NCBI RefSeq assembly: GCF_012985205.1
Contig: NZ_JABEKS010000001.1
Span: 310,001-374,000, forward strand
DNA length: 64,000 nt
From: Planctomonas sp. JC2975
GTDB lineage: Bacteria; Actinomycetota; Actinomycetes; Actinomycetales; Microbacteriaceae
Reading direction: 5' to 3'
The position numbers were made by a program, and so were the translations under genes. A model generated the notes under the pieces. It was not told where the DNA came from and made no database searches. It saw only the letters and a program-made list of their open reading frames with translations. Positions 18,546-26,937 of this stretch are shown in pieces; the first letter of the stretch is position 1, and the number at the start of each line of letters is the position of its first letter.

Positions 18546-18776
18546 TCAGTGGCCCTTCGGCTGGTACTTGGGGCCCTTCACGCCGTAGCCGGCCCTGGCC
18601 ATGATGCCGCCGACGATCGGTCCGATGATCACGACGACGGCGGACCCGACGACGACCCACGGCTGCTCGAACCAGAAGGCGAACGTGCCGACGATGACGC
18701 CGATCAGCATGATGATGACGGCCGTCCATGCGGCCGGCGAGTGACCGTGGCCCGGATCCGAGGACTCAGCGCTCAT
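18546..18776 (-). CDS. Small trp-operon membrane protein (HGxxPAAW type, probably DUF6704)
   Basis: A 76-residue protein with a His/Pro-containing cytoplasmic start (GHGHSPAAWTAV) and two membrane helices (about 17-35 and 42-63), ending in a basic GYGVKGPKYQPKGH. Small proteins of this pattern sit between trpE and trpC in many actinobacteria; I believe the family is called DUF6704 but this is from memory. The function is unknown. It lies between the TIGR02234-like membrane protein gene and trpC and is co-transcribed with them. Confidence 0.75.
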   Translation of the reverse strand: MSAESSDPGHGHSPAAWTAVIIMLIGVIVGTFAFWFEQPWVVVGSAVVVIIGPIVGGIMARAGYGVKGPKYQPKGH

Positions 18777-18815
18777 GACTCTCTTTTCGCTCTGGGGGTG
18801 GGGATTGTTCCCATT

Positions 18816-19592
18816 CTATCGAACGGGCGGGGTGCCGCCGTCGGCCTCGCCATCGGCTTCAGATGCGTCGACTTCTGCCTCTCCGGCCGCCGGATCGTCG
18901 GCGGCCGGATCGTCGGTATCCGTCGGGTCGTCGCCCCGGCTGAGCTCGTCCCAGTCGTCGATGGCCGCGTCCCTGGCCCGCGCACGCTGATCCGCGGCTG
19001 ACAGCTGGTCGTCGTCCTCGGCGTTCGCAGCCGAGTCGTCCTGATGGATCGGCGCCGAGGCATCCTGCGTCGCACCGTACCGACGGGACGCGGTCGGCCA
19101 GCGGTGCGCGGTGACGGCAGCGGCGATCGCGGCCAGGGCGAGAACGATGCCGGCGACGAGCGCGACGGCGGGCCAGGCAGTGGCATCCGCACCGGCGATC
19201 ACGGCGCGCACGCCAGCGTCTCCTGCGATGCCGGTCGCCTTCGTCACGACCGTAATGCCGGTGGCGGCGGGATCGACCATGGCCGATGCCACCGATCCGA
19301 TGATGCTGGCGGCCAGCACGATCCCGAGAACGGCCAGCACGTACCGCAGCACCCGGCCGGCGAGGGCGAGGGCGCCGCCGAACGCGACACCGGCGAGGGA
19401 GAGTGCCGCGATCGCGGGCGCGGCATCCGCTCCGGACACCGTGAGCGTGCCGGAGTGCCCGGATGCCGCGGTGAGGTGGAGCGTGTACCACGTCTGAGTC
19501 GATGCGGTCAGCACGAGAGCGCTCGCCAGGACGGCTACCAGGATGACCGAGTACTTGATGCGTGAGCCCGTGCGGCGCGATGAGGTTTCCAC
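18816..19592 (-). CDS. Trp-operon-associated membrane protein (TIGR02234-like)
   Basis: A 258-residue protein with four hydrophobic helices in its first 180 residues (about 14-33, 62-84, 88-112, 145-170) and a long, acidic, low-complexity cytoplasmic tail (about 195-258). TWYTLHL after helix 1 fits the group called trp region conserved hypothetical membrane protein, found after trpE in actinobacteria. The function is unknown; a link to tryptophan uptake or sensing is only a guess from position. GTG at 19592 lies 2 nt after the trpE stop, which points to coupled translation. Confidence 0.8.
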   Translation of the reverse strand: METSSRRTGSRIKYSVILVAVLASALVLTASTQTWYTLHLTAASGHSGTLTVSGADAAPAIAALSLAGVAFGGALALAGRVLRYVLAVLGIVLAASIIGSVASAMVDPAATGITVVTKATGIAGDAGVRAVIAGADATAWPAVALVAGIVLALAAIAAAVTAHRWPTASRRYGATQDASAPIHQDDSAANAEDDDQLSAADQRARARDAAIDDWDELSRGDDPTDTDDPAADDPAAGEAEVDASEADGEADGGTPPVR

Positions 19593-19594
19593 GA

Positions 19595-21142
19595 TCAGAC
19601 CACGCGTTCCAGCGCGTTCGCGATGGCGACGGCACGCAGCGGTGCAGCCGCCTTGTTCTGCGACTCGATGAACTCGCTCACGGGAACGGAATCGGCCACG
19701 AGGCCGCCGCCGGCCTGCACGCGCGCGATGCCGTCCATGATCGTCGCCGTGCGGATGGCGATGGCGAGGTCGGCGTCGCCGCCGAACCCGAAGTAGCCGA
19801 CCACTCCCCCGTAGACGCCGCGCTGGGCCGGCTCGAGCTCGTCGATGATCTCCAGCGCGCGCGGCTTCGGTGCGCCGGAGAGCGTGCCGGCCGGGAACGT
19901 CGAGCGGAACACGTCGATGGCCGTCGACTCCTCGAGGAGGTCGCCCTCGACCGAGGAGACGATGTGCATGATGTGGCTGAACCGCTCGACCCGCATGAAT
20001 TCGGTGACCTCGACCGTGCCGGCGACGCATACCCGTGCGAGGTCGTTGCGGGCGAGGTCGACGAGCATCAGATGCTCCGCGCGCTCCTTCTCGTCGGCGA
20101 GCAGCTCCGTCTCGAGCTCGGCGTCCTCCTCGGGAGTCGCTCCCCGCGGCCGGGATCCGGCGATCGGATGCGTGTACGCGCGCCTGTCCTGCACCTTGAC
20201 GAGCGCCTCCGGCGATGAGCCGACCACGGTGTAGGGCGCCCCGCCGGAACGCTCCAGCGTGAGCAGGTACATGTACGGGCTCGGGTTGAGGCTGCGCAGC
20301 ACGCGGTACACGTCGAGCGGATCCGCATCCGTCGGCAGCTCGAACCGTTGCGAGATCACGACCTGGAAGACGTCACCGGCGCGGATGTGCTCCTTCGCCG
20401 TGTCGACCGACGCCAGGAAGTCCTCGCGTCTCGTGCGCGAGGCTGCGTCGGGCACGACGGTGAAGTCCGCCGACTCCAGATGCGCCTCCGCCGGCCGGGA
20501 CAAGCCGGCCTGCATCCGGTCGAGACGGGCCTGGGCATCGGACCAGAGGGCTTCGGCATCCGGCTGCGTCGCGTCGTCGACGAGCGCGTTCGCGATGAGT
20601 CGCACCGTGCCGAAACGGTGGTCGACCGAGACCAGGTCCGCAACGAAGCAGAGGGCCTGACCCGGAACGTCGAAGTCCGCCGGCGGCTGATCCGGGAGCC
20701 GCTCCAGCTGTCGAACTGCTTCCCAGCCGATGAATCCGACGAGGCCGCCGGTGAGCGGCGGCATGCCCTCCACCGGCTCGGAACGCCAGCGTTCGTACAG
20801 GCGCGCCAGCAGGTCGAGGGAAGGGGTGTCGGCGAGGTCGGGAGCGGCATCCGCTCCGAATGCACGGTCGGCAGGCAGACCGTAGTCCAGCCAGACGGAA
20901 CGGTCGCCGTGCTGGGTGAGCACGCCGAACGATGCGACGCCGACGAAGGAGTAGCGCGAGAAGATGCCGCCCTGCTCGGCCGACTCGAGCAGGAACGTGC
21001 CGGGTTTCGCGGCGGCGAGCTTGCGATAGATGCCGACGGGCGTCTCGCCGTCTGCGAAGAGTTCGCGCGTCACCGGGATGACGCGTCGGGATCCGACGAG
21101 TTCGTCGAACTGCTCGCGGGTAGTCGTGCCCGGCTGGCTCAT
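19595..21142 (-). CDS. trpE: Anthranilate synthase component I
   Basis: A 515-residue chorismate-binding enzyme. LLES near residue 50 is the tryptophan feedback-binding motif. The C-terminal half has GSRPRG, DLARNDLARVC and the GGVVGYFGFGGDADLAIAIRT region that forms the active site. It needs an amidotransferase partner (TrpG) that is not encoded in this window, nor is trpD. Its ATG overlaps the hisI stop (ATGA), placing trp genes directly under the his transcript. Confidence 0.96.
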   Translation of the reverse strand: MSQPGTTTREQFDELVGSRRVIPVTRELFADGETPVGIYRKLAAAKPGTFLLESAEQGGIFSRYSFVGVASFGVLTQHGDRSVWLDYGLPADRAFGADAAPDLADTPSLDLLARLYERWRSEPVEGMPPLTGGLVGFIGWEAVRQLERLPDQPPADFDVPGQALCFVADLVSVDHRFGTVRLIANALVDDATQPDAEALWSDAQARLDRMQAGLSRPAEAHLESADFTVVPDAASRTRREDFLASVDTAKEHIRAGDVFQVVISQRFELPTDADPLDVYRVLRSLNPSPYMYLLTLERSGGAPYTVVGSSPEALVKVQDRRAYTHPIAGSRPRGATPEEDAELETELLADEKERAEHLMLVDLARNDLARVCVAGTVEVTEFMRVERFSHIMHIVSSVEGDLLEESTAIDVFRSTFPAGTLSGAPKPRALEIIDELEPAQRGVYGGVVGYFGFGGDADLAIAIRTATIMDGIARVQAGGGLVADSVPVSEFIESQNKAAAPLRAVAIANALERVV

Positions 21143-21615
21143 GCGTCGCCTTCGGATGATGAGACGAGCGACGGGACGTCGATCTCGACGGGGTGCAACT
21201 GGTCGGCGTCGAAGCAGGTGCGGGTTCCGGTGTGGCAGGCGGCGCCGATCTGCTCGACCCGCACGAGCAGCGTGTCGCCATCGCAGTCGAGTGCCGCCCC
21301 GCGCACGTACTGCGCGTGACCCGACGTGTCGCCCTTGCGCCAGTACTCCTGGCGGGAGCGCGACCAGAACGTTACGCGGCCCTCGGTCATCGTGCGGAGG
21401 AACGCCTCGCGGTCCATCCAGCCGACCATGAGCACCTCTTTGCTGTCCCACTGCTGGATCACGGCGGTGAGGAGTCCTTTGTCGTCGAACCGCACGCGAT
21501 CGAGGATGCCGGATGCATCGTCCCGCGAGAGCGCGCCGCTCGGGTCGGTGCTGCCGATCGTGTTCGCATCCGCTGTGCCGGGGTTCTGGCCCGTTCCGCT
21601 CTCCGCTGCACTCAC
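21139..21615 (-). CDS. hisI: Phosphoribosyl-AMP cyclohydrolase
   Basis: A 158-residue HisI without a fused HisE domain. The core shows [25 protein letters not shown] and the metal ligands in DCDGD and CHTGTRTCF. It opens the adenine ring of PR-AMP in step 3 of histidine synthesis. The first 35 residues (Gly/Ser/Asp-rich) are an extension with no family role; the GTG at 21615 overlaps the hisF stop (GTGA) and has GGAGG 7 nt upstream, which supports the long form. Confidence 0.95.
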   Translation of the reverse strand: MSAAESGTGQNPGTADANTIGSTDPSGALSRDDASGILDRVRFDDKGLLTAVIQQWDSKEVLMVGWMDREAFLRTMTEGRVTFWSRSRQEYWRKGDTSGHAQYVRGAALDCDGDTLLVRVEQIGAACHTGTRTCFDADQLHPVEIDVPSLVSSSEGDA

Positions 21616-22376
21616 CGTCGAACCTCCTCGCCCGCATCGAGCAGGGCATTCTTCACGTCGCCGATGGTCATGAGCCCGTCGTGGAACACGCTCGCGGCCA
21701 GCACGGCATCCGCTCCCGCTTCGACTGCAGGCGCGAAATGCTCGACGGATCCGGCGCCGCCGGACGCGATGACCGGCACGGTGCTCACCTCGCGCATCCT
21801 CCTGACGAGCTCCAGGTCGAAGCCCTGTTTCGTTCCGTCGGCATCGATCGAGTTGACGAGAAGCTCGCCGGCCCCGAGTTCGACGGCCTGCGCGGCCCAG
21901 GCGAGGGCATCAAGTTCGGTCTCGGTGCGTCCGCCGTGGGTCGTCACGACGAAGCCGGAGGCGGTGCGCTGTGAGCGCTTGACGTCGAGCGAGAGCACGA
22001 GCACCTGAGCGCCGAACCGATCGGCGATCTCGCCGAGCAGGGCGGGGCGGGCGATCGCCGCGCTGTTCACGCCGACCTTGTCTGCGCCGCTGGCGAGGAG
22101 CCGGGCGACGTCATCGGTGGAGCGCACTCCCCCGCCGACCGTGAGCGGGATGAACACCTGTTCCGCCGTGCGGCGCACGACGTCGTAAGTGGTGGCACGC
22201 CCTTCCACCGTGGCCGTGACGTCGAGGAACGTGAGCTCGTCGGCGCCCTGCTCGTAGTAGCGCGCGGCGAGTTCGACGGGATCGCCGGCATCCCTGAGGT
22301 TCAGGAAGTTGATGCCCTTGACGACGCGGCCGTTCGCCACGTCGAGGCACGGGATGACGCGGATCGCGAGAGTCAT
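21612..22376 (-). CDS. hisF: Imidazole glycerol phosphate synthase, cyclase subunit
   Basis: A 254-residue (beta/alpha)8 barrel beginning [21 protein letters not shown], with the catalytic Asp in CLDV and the second Asp in [13 protein letters not shown], plus GGGVRS and ASGGAG phosphate loops. It works with HisH, which is not in this window. It follows hisG by 19 bp. Confidence 0.97.
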   Translation of the reverse strand: MTLAIRVIPCLDVANGRVVKGINFLNLRDAGDPVELAARYYEQGADELTFLDVTATVEGRATTYDVVRRTAEQVFIPLTVGGGVRSTDDVARLLASGADKVGVNSAAIARPALLGEIADRFGAQVLVLSLDVKRSQRTASGFVVTTHGGRTETELDALAWAAQAVELGAGELLVNSIDADGTKQGFDLELVRRMREVSTVPVIASGGAGSVEHFAPAVEAGADAVLAASVFHDGLMTIGDVKNALLDAGEEVRR

Positions 22377-22395
22377 GTCTGTCGCCCGCCCTTCG

Positions 22396-23253
22396 TCAGA
22401 GCCGCGCCGCGTGGATGGGCGTCACCAGGATCGCGCGAGCACCCAGCTCGTACAGGTCGTCCATGATGCGGTTCGTCGAGGTGCGCGGCACCATGGCCCG
22501 AACGGCGACCCATCCGGAGTCGCGCAGCGGCGAGATCGTCGGCGACTCGACACCCGGGGTGAGAGCGACGGCCTTCTCGATCAGGTGCGAAGGAAGGTCG
22601 TAGTCGATCAGCACGTACTGCCTGGCGACCATGACGCCCTGCAGGCGGCGGTGCAGGGTGGCCTGCCCGGATGCCGGCTCCGCATCGCCCTGTCCGTCCG
22701 GCGCCGCGATGAGCACCGCCTGCGACTGAAGGATCACCGGGCCGAAGATGTCGAGGCCCTGCTTGCGGAGGGTCGAGCCTGTCTCGACGACGTCGGCGAC
22801 GGCATCCGCCACTCCGAGGCGCACCGCGGATTCCACGGCGCCGTCGAGGCGCACGAGCGTCACGTTCACCCCTGCCTCGCGGAGCCAGGCGCCGACCAGT
22901 CCGTCGTAGCTGGTCGCGACGCGAAGGCCCTCGAGCTCTTTCACGTCGGTGAACCGGCCGGCGGGACCGGCGAACCGGAACGTGGAGGCCGCAAACCCGA
23001 GCTCGTCGATCTCGCGCGCAGGCGAACCGGAGTCGAGCAACAGGTCGCGACCGGTGATGCCCACGTCGAGGGCGCCGCTTCCGACATAGGTCGCGATGTC
23101 ACGCGGGCGGAGGTAGAAGAACTCCACGTCGTTCGCCGGGTCGGCGACGATGAGTTCCTTGGGGTCTTTGCGACCCGTGTAGCCCGCCTCGGCGAGCATC
23201 TGGGCGGCGGTTTCGGAGAGCGAGCCCTTGTTGGGCACGGCGATCTTCAGCAT
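22396..23253 (-). CDS. hisG: ATP phosphoribosyltransferase, long form
   Basis: A 285-residue HisG of the long, self-regulated type: two periplasmic-binding-like lobes (starting [12 protein letters not shown], with [10 protein letters not shown] and the PRPP loop region [15 protein letters not shown]) and a C-terminal ACT-like domain of about 75 residues ([13 protein letters not shown] onward) that binds histidine. It catalyses the first committed step of histidine synthesis. It is not the short HisG that needs HisZ. Confidence 0.96.
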   Translation of the reverse strand: MLKIAVPNKGSLSETAAQMLAEAGYTGRKDPKELIVADPANDVEFFYLRPRDIATYVGSGALDVGITGRDLLLDSGSPAREIDELGFAASTFRFAGPAGRFTDVKELEGLRVATSYDGLVGAWLREAGVNVTLVRLDGAVESAVRLGVADAVADVVETGSTLRKQGLDIFGPVILQSQAVLIAAPDGQGDAEPASGQATLHRRLQGVMVARQYVLIDYDLPSHLIEKAVALTPGVESPTISPLRDSGWVAVRAMVPRTSTNRIMDDLYELGARAILVTPIHAARL

Positions 23254-23302
23254 GCGGCTGGTCTTCCTGGGGTCTGCGGACGAACGGATGTCGATGTCGT
23301 CG

Positions 23303-23566
23303 TCACAGATGTCGGTAGACGTCCTGCAGCGTGAGGCCCTTCGCGAGCATCAGCACCTGCAGGTGGTAGAGCAGCTGCGAGATCTCCTCGGAGGTCTCGT
23401 CGTCGCTCTGGAATTCTGCAGCCATCCACACCTCGGCGGCCTCTTCGACGATCTTCTTCCCGATGGCATGGATGCCCGCGTCGAGCTCGCGCACCGTGCC
23501 GGACCCCGCGGGACGGGTCTCGGCCTTGGACGTCAGTTCGGCGAACAGTTCGTCGAAAGTCTTCAC
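23303..23566 (-). CDS. hisE: Phosphoribosyl-ATP pyrophosphohydrolase
   Basis: An 87-residue all-alpha MazG-like protein with the metal-binding signature [15 protein letters not shown] and a second acidic helix [16 protein letters not shown]. It removes pyrophosphate from PR-ATP, the second step of the pathway. It is the first gene of the his-trp run; the region before its start holds the tandem intergenic repeats. Confidence 0.96.
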   Translation of the reverse strand: MKTFDELFAELTSKAETRPAGSGTVRELDAGIHAIGKKIVEEAAEVWMAAEFQSDDETSEEISQLLYHLQVLMLAKGLTLQDVYRHL

Positions 23567-23579
23567 TCGTCAAGGCTAG

Positions 23580-23762
23580 CGGAGCTTGCGCTCCTCAAAC
23601 GCTCCATCGCCTCGGCCATGCATGCGGTGCATGCGCGGCTCTCGGCTCAGTCGCATCTATCGGAGCTTGCGCTCCTCAAACGCTCCATCGCCTCGGCCAT
23701 GCATGCGGTGCATGCGCGGCTCTCGGCTCAGTCGCATCTGTTGGAGCTTGCGCTGCTCAAAG
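23580..23762 (-). repeat. Intergenic two-hairpin repeat: two 81-bp copies plus a fragment
   Basis: Copies lie at 23580-23660 and 23661-23741 and differ at a single base near their ends; 23742-23762 is a partial third copy with the first hairpin only. Each full copy contains hairpin A (GGAGC-TTGC-GCTCC, for example 23581-23594) and hairpin B (GCATGC-GGT-GCATGC, 23620-23634). A diverged copy of the same element is at 56152-56231. The array fills the space between the rpe stop and the hisE start. Open frames through it are artefacts of its composition. Confidence 0.85.
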
Positions 23763-23783
23763 GCCCCGGCTGCGTGCTGCCGT

Positions 23784-24443
23784 TCAGTGCGCGTGCTGCG
23801 CCGCCGTGTCGCGGAGCAGCGTGATCTGCGCGGCCGTGTCGGCGGCGCGGAAGACGCTGGATCCGGCGACGAATGTGTCCGCACCGGCCTTGGCGGCCGT
23901 GACGATCGTCTCCTCCGTGATGCCGCCGTCGACCTGCAGCCAGACATCCAGACCGCGTGCGGAGACGGCCTCCCGGAGCGCGGTCAGCTTGGGCATCGTC
24001 TCCGGCATGAAGCTCTGGCCGCCGAACCCCGGCTCGACCGTCATCACGAGCACCTGGTCGAATTCCTCGAGAAGGTCGATATACGGATCCGCAGGGGTTC
24101 CCGGCTTGAGCGCGACGCCCGCCCTGGCGCCCATCGAGCGGAGCCGTCGTGCCAGTGCCACCGGATCGGAGGCCGCCTCTGCATGGAACGTGACGGAATA
24201 CGCTCCGAGCTCGGCATAGCCGGGCGCCCATCGGTCCGGATCGTCGATCATGAGGTGAACGTCGAGCGGGATCGCCGAGACGTCGTGGATGCGCCCCACC
24301 ATCTGCGGCCCGAACGTGAGGTTCGGCACGAAGTGGTTGTCCATGACGTCGACGTGCACCAGATCGGCCGTGGCGATCCGATCGAGGTCCCGCTGCATGT
24401 TCACGAAGTCGGCCGCGAGGATGCTCGGGTTGATGCGCGGCAT
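23784..24443 (-). CDS. rpe: Ribulose-phosphate 3-epimerase
   Basis: A 219-residue barrel with the metal and catalytic motifs HVDVMDNHFVPNLTFGP (His, Asp) and MTVEPGFGGQSF, and the late Asp in VDGGI. It interconverts ribulose 5-phosphate and xylulose 5-phosphate in the pentose phosphate pathway. ATG at 24443 lies 5 nt after the rsmB stop, with GGAGAAG overlapping the end of rsmB as a ribosome site; the GTG three codons upstream is too close to that site. Confidence 0.96.
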   Translation of the reverse strand: MPRINPSILAADFVNMQRDLDRIATADLVHVDVMDNHFVPNLTFGPQMVGRIHDVSAIPLDVHLMIDDPDRWAPGYAELGAYSVTFHAEAASDPVALARRLRSMGARAGVALKPGTPADPYIDLLEEFDQVLVMTVEPGFGGQSFMPETMPKLTALREAVSARGLDVWLQVDGGITEETIVTAAKAGADTFVAGSSVFRAADTAAQITLLRDTAAQHAH

Positions 24444-24448
24444 GGCTG

Positions 24449-25816
24449 TCACTTCTCCTTCTCCAGCAACGTGATGAACATGGCGTCAGTGCCGTGCCTG
24501 TGCGGCCACAGCTGCACCTGGGCGGGGTCGCCGGCGAGGTCGAGCGGATTAACCGCCAGCCCCTGCAGCACGTCCTGGGTCGGCAGCTCCTTCAGCTGTC
24601 CAGGGTGCCGCTTCAGCGCGTCGCTCACCTGCACGCGGGTCTCCGCGAGGTGCGGCGAGCACGTGACGTAGCAGAGCAGTCCGCCGGGCCGCAGTGCCTT
24701 CACGGCCGAGTCCAGCAGCGCCGCCTGCAGCCTGGCGAGCTCCGGAACGTCGCCAGGCGTCTTGCGCCAGCGCGCCTCTGGCCGGCGGCGCAGAGCACCG
24801 AGGCCCGTGCACGGCGCGTCGAGCAGGATGCGGTCGTACCGGCCGGGCTCGTCCATGCCGATCGTTGTCCCGTCCCGCTCGGAGAGCTCGACCGCGGATG
24901 CCGCAGGCGCGGTCGCACGCTTCACCAGTTCCAGCCTGGCCGGCACGATCTCATTGGCGACCAGTCGCGCGCCGGAGATGAGTGCTGTTGCCGCGAGGAT
25001 GGCCGCCTTGCCGCCCGGTCCGGCGCACATGTCCAGCCACAGCTCGCCTTCGGCGATCTCCCGTGCGGCCAGCAGAGTCTGCACCGCCAGCTGCGAGCCT
25101 TCGTCCTGGACGCGGATGGCGCCGTTCGTCTCCTCCACGATCGCTCGCGGGTCGCCGCCCTTCCAGACGAATCCGATCGGCGAGTAGCGGTCGAGGTCGG
25201 AGTCCTCCGGGCGGTGCGCGAGAGCGGGAAGCGCGGCGAGGTTGACGCGCGGCGCCTCGTTGTCGGCGGCCAGCAGCTCCTCGAGCTCCGTCTCGCGATG
25301 TTCGGCGGCGAGCGAATGCCGGAACGCTCGGACGACCCAGGTGGGGTGCGAGTGCAGCGCGGCCAGCTGGTCGTCCTGATCGCGGGCCGCGTCGAGCACG
25401 CGTGAGCGCCAGACGTCCGGCTTCTTGCGGGCGATTCCGCGCAGCACGCCGTTCGCGAAGCCGACCGCCGACCGCGATCCCGAGGCACGCACGAGCTCGA
25501 CCGTCTCGAACACGGCGGCGTGCGTGGCCGTGCGCATCGCGAGCAACTGATGGCAGCCGAGCCGGAGGGCGTCGAGGACCGGTTCGTCGATGCGGTCGAC
25601 CGACCGATTGGCGGCGAGTTCGATCACGCGGTCGTAGTACCCCTGCATTCGCAGCGTGCCGTACGTGAGTTCTGTGGCCAGCGCAGCATCGGCCGGTGTC
25701 AGGTGGGCGCGCTCGAGGCGGGCGGGCAGGAGGAGATTGGCGTAGGCATCCGAATCGGTCACGGCGCGGATCACGTCGTACGCCACCGAGCGTGCTGACG
25801 ACCTCTCCCCGCTCAT
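24449..25816 (-). CDS. rsmB: 16S rRNA (cytosine-C5)-methyltransferase
   Basis: A 455-residue protein with an N-terminal NusB-like helical domain (about 1-140) and a SAM methyltransferase domain with DMCAGPGGKA (SAM loop), LLDAPCTGLG and YVTCSPH, which hold the two cysteines of the RsmB/Fmu family. It methylates a cytosine in 16S rRNA. Its ATG overlaps the fmt stop (ATGA), so the two translation-related enzymes are coupled. Confidence 0.95.
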   Translation of the reverse strand: MSGERSSARSVAYDVIRAVTDSDAYANLLLPARLERAHLTPADAALATELTYGTLRMQGYYDRVIELAANRSVDRIDEPVLDALRLGCHQLLAMRTATHAAVFETVELVRASGSRSAVGFANGVLRGIARKKPDVWRSRVLDAARDQDDQLAALHSHPTWVVRAFRHSLAAEHRETELEELLAADNEAPRVNLAALPALAHRPEDSDLDRYSPIGFVWKGGDPRAIVEETNGAIRVQDEGSQLAVQTLLAAREIAEGELWLDMCAGPGGKAAILAATALISGARLVANEIVPARLELVKRATAPAASAVELSERDGTTIGMDEPGRYDRILLDAPCTGLGALRRRPEARWRKTPGDVPELARLQAALLDSAVKALRPGGLLCYVTCSPHLAETRVQVSDALKRHPGQLKELPTQDVLQGLAVNPLDLAGDPAQVQLWPHRHGTDAMFITLLEKEK

Positions 25817-26775
25817 GATGCGACTCCGCCGTTGATGGACGACGCAGCGTCCGCATCGGGTGCCTCGTCGACCCGCGCGCGTCCCTGCAGACCTCGCAGC
25901 CAGTCGGCGCCGGCCATCGCCCGCTTGCCGGCGGGTTGCACTGTCACGAGCTCCAGCGGGGCGGATGCCGTGCCCAGGTACGCGCGGGAGCCCTGCAGCA
26001 GCAACTCCCCCGGCTGCAACTGCTGCGCACCGGAGCGCGCCGCGGCGAGCACCTTGACCCGGGTTCCCCCGACGTTGACGAAGGCGCCCGGCTCAGGCGT
26101 CACCCCGCGGATCCGCGAGTACACGGCCCTGGCATCACGCTGAACATCGAGTCGCCCGTCGCCGAGGGTGAGCTTCGGCGCGAGTGTCGGCTCGCCCTCT
26201 TGGGGGGTTGCAACGGCCGTGCCGTTCGCGATGGCGTCCACGACTCGGAGTACGAGTTCCGACCCGGCGACGGCCAGCGAGTCGAGCAGCTCGCCCGCCG
26301 TCTCGTCCGCCCCCACCGGCCGCTCGACGGCGTCGAAGACGTCGCCGGCGTCGAGCTCGGGCACGAGCCGGAACACCGCTGCACCGGTGCGCTCGTCGCC
26401 CGCGATGAGCGCGCGCTGCACCGGCGCGGCTCCGCGCCAACGCGGAAGCAGGGAGAAGTGGAGATTGATCCAGCCGTTGTCGGGGGCGGAAAGGAGTGGC
26501 TCCCGTACCAACCCCCCGTATGCCACGACGACACCGAGTTCGGGGTGCGTCCTCAGGATGCCGTCGGTCGCTTCCGCATCGAGCCGCGCCGCCTTGAGCA
26601 CGGGAAGTCCCAGCTCGGTCGCGGCCTGCGCCACCGGCGACGGCGTGAGCACGCGCTTCCGGCCGAGCGGGGCGTCCGGCCGGGTGACGACGCACACGAT
26701 CTCGTGGTCCCCTCCGGCGAGAGCGCGCAGGGTCGGGACGGCGGCGGTCGGGGTTCCGGCGAAAACGATCCTCAT
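25813..26775 (-). CDS. fmt: Methionyl-tRNA formyltransferase
   Basis: A 320-residue protein starting MRIVFAGTP, with the catalytic NLHFSLLPRWRGAAP (Asn, His) and the C-terminal OB-like domain (PEPGAFVNV). It formylates initiator Met-tRNA. The last 20 residues (Asp/Ala/Ser-rich) extend past the domain. Its start is followed upstream by a 162-bp gap to priA in which no gene is visible, so it may have its own promoter. Confidence 0.95.
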   Translation of the reverse strand: MRIVFAGTPTAAVPTLRALAGGDHEIVCVVTRPDAPLGRKRVLTPSPVAQAATELGLPVLKAARLDAEATDGILRTHPELGVVVAYGGLVREPLLSAPDNGWINLHFSLLPRWRGAAPVQRALIAGDERTGAAVFRLVPELDAGDVFDAVERPVGADETAGELLDSLAVAGSELVLRVVDAIANGTAVATPQEGEPTLAPKLTLGDGRLDVQRDARAVYSRIRGVTPEPGAFVNVGGTRVKVLAAARSGAQQLQPGELLLQGSRAYLGTASAPLELVTVQPAGKRAMAGADWLRGLQGRARVDEAPDADAASSINGGVAS

Positions 26776-26937
26776 CCGGTTCGGTCTCCTTCGCGGGTCG
26801 TTGGGCGGCGGGCAAGAGCAAACGCTCGACGGATCCGTTCGGAGGCGGGACGGAACGGCCGAGGCTCCAGGCGGAGCGCGGACCGCGGAGGGCACCGCTG
26901 CCCGTCGCGTGATCGATCCCCCTCGAGACTCCCGCCC

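Noticed and set aside
23580-23762. Possible CRISPR array
   Set aside because: The units are contiguous 81-bp copies with no unique spacers, and no cas gene is present.
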